From Ctenosaura bakeri (Eukaryota > Chordata > Lepidosauria > Squamata > Iguanidae), in the NCBI GenBank assembly GCA_948474755.1, contig CAOLHI010001803.1, positions 62,001 through 126,000 of the forward strand: DNA of 64,000 bases. Direction: 5' to 3'. This document shows, piece after piece, positions 62,386 to 64,000 of this stretch (its first letter is position 1; every line of letters begins with the position of its first letter). Under the pieces are notes generated by a model that ran no database searches, had not been told where the DNA came from, and saw only the letters and a list, made by a program, of their open reading frames with translations. The position numbers and the translations under genes were made by a program.

Positions 62386-64000
62386 CACTACCTCCCAGTC
62401 TTTTGCCAGAGAAATCAAAATGGATACATAATACAATCTGCGTAGTGTCTTCTAAGGTTCTGCACAATTTGGAACATGTCAAATTGGACCCGATAAGTCC
62501 AATCAGCATCCTGTATCCTAAATCGAAACTTAGATTTGGGAACCAGACTCCCAGCCCTCCCCTCATTGAATGAAGGGGACTTAGTGATAGGGCCTTTTAG
62601 AATTTGCTGCTTTTGCAAAAAGCAAAAACAAATTGTAAAAGCTGTGTTGACTGCTCCATCTTGGCAATTCATTTCACACTGCTGTCATCTTGGCATTAGT
62701 TCTCTAAAGCATCAGTCTACTAAGTCTACTACAGAGCAGCTAAAATATATAGTTATAATGATAATAGTGACAATATACTTGAGGAGGGGTTGCTTTTTGC
62801 TGTATTCCACCAGTAAACCAAGGTGACATTCAGTGACACAGCATAGGGAAGTAAGAAGGTGGCAAGGGTGTGCTTCATTATTACTGGTAGTCTCTGTAGG
62901 AAGCTCAGTTGCTCAGAAGTTCATGCTGCCCTAGCTCCCACTAAGGCACCTGGACATCTGGGCTGGTCTCTGAACTACCTTCTCATGACCCCATACTCTG
63001 TCTACCCCCTCTATCCCAGAATTGCCTGCCTAAACCTTGGGAGCAAGAGCTGTTAGTCCCATCATGCTTTGTTTCTGCCCTATAGAACTTGCCCCTGCTG
63101 CTCCACTAGTTTGAGTTTTCTTCTACTTCTGCCCCAAACAAGTACAGTTTGTAATATATCCTAAGATGCTGCGCTAGGCTGCTAGCGCTAAAACATTGCT
63201 TACCCTAGCTCATCTGCTGCCTACTGTGAAGGCAGGTAACAATCCCAGGATCCTCTCCCTTCCCAAAATGGTCCCAGGCAACACTCTGTCTTTTGTAGTA
63301 ACTCTGACAGCCTGCCTTTCATCTAACATCAAAGCATCAACAACTGCTAAAGACAGTTAGGGTGAGGGTGGATACATTTTCCTGCTACACACACACATAC
63401 ACAAATTAAAAAGAAGGGCAACTAGAAGATTAAGCTAGCTTATTTAACAAACCAAAAGGAAATTAAAGAAAGCTCATTGAGACCAACAAGCATCCATCTC
63501 TCATCACAGCTCTTCCATGATCTGCTGCTAACACTGGAAAAAGAAATCCTGGAGACTGACTATACAACTTCAATTATCTCATTATCCCACTCCACACACA
63601 CACAGTGATTAGAAAGTGCTGGTTAGATCTGTGCCCCAGTGTGCACCTTATACCACTCAATGAGAATAGATCAGCTGCCCTCCTTTACTCTCTACATCAT
63701 ACCACCTTGATGTCTTTCCTATATTGCCTTGTTGGAAATACAATCTAACTTTTTCCCACTCATGCTTGACATCTAGATTTTGAGACTGGTCTAAAGCACT
63801 TTGGATTGTGCCATTCCACTCCACAACTGAACTGGGCCAATCCAATGAACTCTCAAGCTGGTCCAAGTCAGACCAATTCAGTTTCTCATTTGGAATTTGG
63901 CCAAAGTAGTTGTACAGCCTTGGTATCCTTACTGGTTTGTAGACTGAGATATGCTGGGCTGATAGAAAGAATGACTAGTTTAATGTTTTTTTGTGAACTT
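62386..64000. other. Unique-looking DNA
   Basis: No gene recognised on either strand. Short (CA)n-type runs occur at 63388-63402 and 63592-63603. Unique non-coding DNA or an intron is the simplest reading. Confidence 0.4.

Overview
The window looks like repeat-dense, non-coding DNA (intergenic or intronic) from a squamate reptile, most likely a lizard. The diagnosis rests on the repeat mixture: many CR1 LINE 3' ends, L2-like and L1-like LINE tails, BovB/RTE fragments, tRNA-derived SINEs with a BovB-type 3' end (Sauria-SINE-like), 5S-rRNA-derived SINEs, a SPIN-like hAT element and many (GAAA)n/(GGAA)n microsatellites. An iguanian is my guess; the species cannot be read from the sequence. I found no convincing exon of a host protein gene, no functional tRNA or rRNA gene, no operon and no CRISPR array. 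Nearly every long open frame lies in a transposon or a microsatellite.

Layout. 1-3.7 kb: CR1, L2 tail, BovB, three GGCC-ended DNA elements. 3.7-4.6 kb: first solo LTR. 4.8-6.6 kb: SINEs and an L2-like LINE cut by a CR1. 7.2-10 kb: mostly unique DNA with a conserved-element candidate at 7.86-8.28 kb. 10-13 kb: MITE and CR1s. 13.1-14.6 kb: purine-rich microsatellites including 521 uninterrupted purines. 15.2-21.9 kb: CR1s, one split by a SPIN-like hAT and one with an internal duplication. 22-28 kb: CR1s, a second LTR-like repeat and a run of SINEs. 28.5-34.5 kb: unique DNA, MITEs, CR1, SINEs. 34.6-43 kb: CR1, L1, two more solo LTRs (one split by a CR1 and itself inside an older CR1), L1 and L2 pieces. 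43-64 kb: sparser, with L1 tails, BovB, a 5S-SINE, a hAT-like and a Tc1/mariner-like MITE between long unique stretches.

How it works together. The elements record insertion history rather than a pathway. Several insertions can be ordered by nesting and confirmed by target-site duplications: three ~870-890 bp solo LTRs with perfect 4-bp duplications, a hAT with an 8-bp duplication, two L1 tails with 17-18-bp duplications, and seven GGCC-ended elements with 3-bp duplications. The best candidate for something poorly described is that GGCC-ended family (155-763 bp), whose superfamily I could not settle. No new biological system in the sense of a gene cluster is visible.
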